45,585 nt of DNA from Stagonosporopsis chrysanthemi (lineage: Eukaryota > Ascomycota > Dothideomycetes > Pleosporales > Didymellaceae), in contig JAFISE010000209.1 of NCBI GenBank assembly GCA_022560025.1, positions 1-45,585 of the forward strand. The letters are read 5' to 3'. The number at the start of each line of letters is the position of its first letter. The stretch's first letter is position 1. The notes below the pieces were generated by a model, which had not been told where the DNA came from, ran no database searches, and saw only the letters and a list, made by a program, of their open reading frames with translations. The position numbers were made by a program, and so were the translations under genes. This document shows, piece after piece, positions 42,488 to 45,585 of the stretch.

Positions 42488-45256
42488 GTACTGCTCAACG
42501 ACATAGCCCACAAAGCCTTCCAGCCCTGAAACGCCTCGCCCTCCCCTCTCGCCGCCGCCGCCGCCCGCTGGCCCCGGGCCCCCTCCCGGCATGATCAGGA
42601 CCTTGGCGCCGTGCTCGACGAACTCCTTGGACGCGATGAACTGGAACGAGACGGTGGCTGCGGACGGCGCGGCAGCAGCGGGGGGTGTGTCTGCGTCGTC
42701 GTCGAAGCCAAAGCCAAACGCGTCTTCACCGTCTTCACCGTCGTCAGTGTCGGCGTCGGCGTCGTTGCGAGACGGCTCGACGACCGCTCCCGGCTCGGCG
42801 GCAATGGAGATGACCTTGGACGAGGCGCGCACACTGGCCGCGTAGGCCACGACGGCGCTCCCCACGGCGAGAGCGGCCGCGCCGCTTGCCTGCGCGCCCT
42901 CGAAGCGGACGGCGACAACGCGCGCCGCGAGCGGCTGTCTGTCCGCGAGCACCATGCCCTTGCGGATGCGGTTGATGGACGGGCTGACAATGGGCGTGTC
43001 GACGGGCGCGACGGCCACGGTGCCCAGCTGGCCTGCGTACAGCGCGCGCACGGGCAGGCGCAGGTTGCGCAGCGACGTGATGCGGACGCGGCGCCACTCG
43101 ACGTGGCGGTCGCGGGACGAGGCGGTGTGCTTGTGCAGCGCCCCTGGGTAGGAGCGCGAGGTTGTGAGCGGGGAGCTGCGGGGAGGGCGCCCACTGCCGC
43201 TGCCGCTGTCGCTGTCGTCGGAGCTGGTGTCGATTGGGTAGGGGCCCAGGAGCAGTTCTTCGCCGACGGCGAGGCGTCCGTGGCGGAGGTAGCCGCCGAT
43301 GATTGTGGAGCGGTCTGAGGATGTGTTTGCGCGGACACTATACACGTCTTCGATGTAGAACAGGTGGGATGGTGACTGGTCTGGGAGAGGGGCTTCGGCG
43401 GGTATGGGCAGCTGGCGCAGGAAAGCGTGCAGCTTGGTGATTCCTGTGCCCTTTACTGCGCTGGTCAGGACTATTGGCACAATGGCGAGGGGTGACAAGG
43501 CTAGTTGCCGGACTGTGCGTTCCGTTTCGTGGAGATCGTCTGCAGAGATGTGCTGGATGTCGATGTCGAGTGTGGATGTTGCCTGGTCAGAAATGATGCA
43601 TGGTTTGCGACCGGCCTCTTTGAGAGCGGACAGCAGTTTTGACAGCGTTTGACGCAGGCCCGCCTTGGTGGCGAGGTCGTACTTTGTGATGACAATCACA
43701 AGAGGGAGCTCGAGATGCAGACAGAGCTCAAGATGAGCCTGTGACAGGTCGATATCTGCAGCGGCCGGGCCAAGTATGTCTTGCGAGCTGGGCGACGCCC
43801 CGATCTTGCCAGAGGACTCGTCAGTGTTGTCGGCTGGGACACACACAAGCGTCCAGTGTGGTTGCCTGTGAGGGTATCAGCTCTGGTGCGTTTGAAAGCG
43901 ACAGTAGACTTATGGGGTTACAACAACAACCCACACCACTTTGCGAAAGAGTACTTACCAGCCGACAATCCCTCGAACTGTGGTGCGACGAAAGCGAGGG
44001 TGTCCTGCAGAATCCGAAAGCACAACCAGACGACCCTCAGGCGCCGCCTCAACCGCAGCGTGAATGTCCACCCAAGCATCCACATCCCCAGACCCATAGC
44101 TGATGACTTGTGTTGAGACTGCGCCATGCGGCTCGACGACATCACGGTAGCCGATGAGCTCTTGCGTGACAGAGCTAGTCATCCCAGAGGCGATCTCATG
44201 TCTGTGTTTCAGAAGACTGAGACGACTCTTCCCACGTCCATTATCGAGCGTGGCTGTAGACAGAGTGCCCAACAGACTGGATTTACCAGACATGGTCGCG
44301 CCGATGAGGGAGACTCGCAGTTGCTCAACGCTAGACTGAGTCTCGTTCAGCGCGACTACCGGTGCTGTAGCCGTGCTTGCCGGAGCATCTTTCGCAGCAT
44401 GCTGGGCCTCTTTTGAGTTGTCCACCAGGTGCTGGTCCGGACTGACCAAAGCCTCAGCAGCCAACAGCTTCGACGTGCGCACTTTCCGCTGTTTGGTGCC
44501 ATGGTTTTCGACCCACTCGCACTCGCCAACGCAGAGCATGCGCTGAACCTCGACTCGGCATCCGAGACTGGCAGCCATAGCCCGCAGGTTATTCAAGCTC
44601 TCTTCCATCTCGTCCTCTGCCAGACCGACAATCGAGCCGTCGTCTGCGACTCCAATCTCATACAGCGCGCCTTTGCTCTCCTCCAAGCCTGGCAGCAGCC
44701 GCTGCGGCATCTCAGGCGTCGTGAGCTTGGCATCATCAGGAAGGTGTGGAAGAAGGGGTGCCGTTGAAGAGGAGATGTGGTACGGGCACGACTGCTGCAG
44801 ACGCCACAACAGTTGCGTGGTCAGCTGTTCCAGGCGGTGCTGCCTCGACTGCAGAGACGTCAACGGAGGCGGAGTGCCACCCAGGGCTCCCGACTCAGAC
44901 ACGGCGCGGCTCACAGCAATAGAACCCGTCCCGTCGCCGCGGCGAAGCGAGCCGGAAGCGCGCAGCCCCGTGCTAAACCGAGTGAACGATCTCCGTCGTT
45001 TCAGTAGCAGATGCAGTTTGTACTCGGTTGGACCCTCCTGGGGCTCGGCTTCCAAGCGCGTGACGGTCGTGTTGTCGATGATGGGGATCTGGGTGTCTGC
45101 GAGCGAAGTCTGCTCGCTGTCGAGGCCAAGTCGTGAGGGAGTCCGTTTGCCCACTGGCTGCAGAGCAGGCGAGCTGGTTCCAGTCCCGGCAGGCGGCGTG
45201 GCCCACGGCGAAGACACGCGTGGTGGGTCCGGGTCGAAAGTGAATATCGAGGCCAT
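42485..45256 (-). CDS. GTPBP1/GTPBP2-like translational GTPase
   Basis: Two exons, 43959-45256 and 42485-43865; the intron is 43866-43958; 892 residues. The protein has a long N-terminal region (about 310 residues, partly basic and disordered), then an EF-Tu-like G domain: P-loop GATMSGKSSL near 319, switch-2 DSAGHPRFRRTT near 415, and the guanine-specificity ITKYDL after the splice. Beta-barrel domains follow (HLFYIEDVYSVRANTS..TIIGGYLRHGRLAVGEELLLGP, then VRALYAGQLGTVAV). GTPBP1/2 proteins act in ribosome rescue and mRNA decay; that role is family knowledge. Two oddities lie in the barrel part: a Ser/Asp-rich insert (SSDDSDSGSGSG) and an acidic insert (DADTDDGEDGEDAFGFGF). Codons in the 3' half are extremely GC-rich, which makes long false ORFs in other frames. 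Confidence 0.85.
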
Positions 45257-45585
45257 GCTTCTTTCAAGTCGTATTTATCTTTGCAGTTGTTGTGCGGAGT
45301 TTGTCGGGGTGTAATGTGGAATGTGTAATCATGTATTGCGGCTCTCATATGTCACGTCAAGCTCTTAATGATCTTGAGTTGGTATGAGAGTAGTGCGTCC
45401 GGAAGAGTTTTGATAATAGTGGTAGCATCTTGATGGAATTATGCGCAAACGCTGTGGAGACTTTGCAGATGGAAGTAGTGAACAACTCAATGGCGAGTTG
45501 TGACGGGCTGCCTCTCGGCAATCACTAGCTGGTGGAAGGCATTGCTTGTAGCTTGGATTCGGAATTTGGTGATGTGCGTGAGTTG
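45257..45585. promoter_or_regulatory. Upstream region of the GTPase gene
   Basis: 329 bases up to the window end, holding the GTPase leader and promoter on the minus strand. No specific motif or other gene is seen. Confidence 0.4.

Noticed and set aside
42595..43338. Long ORFs on both strands inside the GTPase gene
   Set aside because: Exon 2 of the GTPase has very GC-rich third positions, which removes stops in other frames. The products are Ala/Arg/Ser/Pro strings without domains.

Overview
The window is nuclear DNA of a filamentous ascomycete (Pezizomycotina, probably Dothideomycetes). Evidence: many 45-75 bp introns with GTRNGT donors and YAG acceptors, an intronless tRNA-Lys, and fungal-type genes for nitrate transport, xanthine dioxygenase, an AA9 polysaccharide monooxygenase, an augmin subunit, Fig1 and a LaeA-type methyltransferase. 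I rebuilt the splicing of each gene by hand. All joins are phase-consistent, but none has been tested against RNA.

Layout. 1-6600: a T40/G24 homopolymer block, cytosolic serine hydroxymethyltransferase (-), a Fig1-type mating/calcium membrane protein (-), and the xanthine dioxygenase xanA (-). xanA is divergent from a glutathione S-transferase (+), and their shared promoter holds a perfect UaY/Ppr1-type site. 7.6-9.8 kb: tRNA-Lys(CUU) and an F-box protein (+). 9.9-14.7 kb: the nitrate transporter nrtA/crnA (-), whose upstream region has a NirA consensus and several GATA sites, then a seven-exon LaeA-like methyltransferase (-). 15.7-22.4 kb: an Slm1-type F-BAR/PH protein (-), an AA9 monooxygenase (+) and mitochondrial ribosomal protein bL31m (-). 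22.8-31.7 kb: a flavin-reductase-domain fusion protein (+), a prenylcysteine oxidase with an added C-terminal module (+), a small PAM2-motif protein (-), an SRPK-like kinase (+) and augmin subunit HAUS1 (-). 32-38.5 kb: cystathionine gamma-synthase (+), a long gene-poor stretch, a candidate two-exon ORF, and a C2H2 zinc-finger protein (+). 38.5-45.5 kb: a 4 kb gene-free stretch with tandem repeats, then a GTPBP1-like translational GTPase (-).

How they fit together. This is mostly ordinary housekeeping and accessory sequence, not one biosynthetic cluster. A nitrogen-scavenging theme is visible: xanA turns xanthine into urate and nrtA imports nitrate, and each has the expected pathway-specific regulator site plus GATA elements. 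Serine hydroxymethyltransferase and cystathionine gamma-synthase both feed one-carbon/methionine metabolism but lie 30 kb apart.

Most interesting leads: the UaY site shared by xanA and a GST; the small PAM2 protein; two gene fusions; an in-frame stop just before the kinase start; and the spliced candidate ORF in front of the zinc-finger gene.
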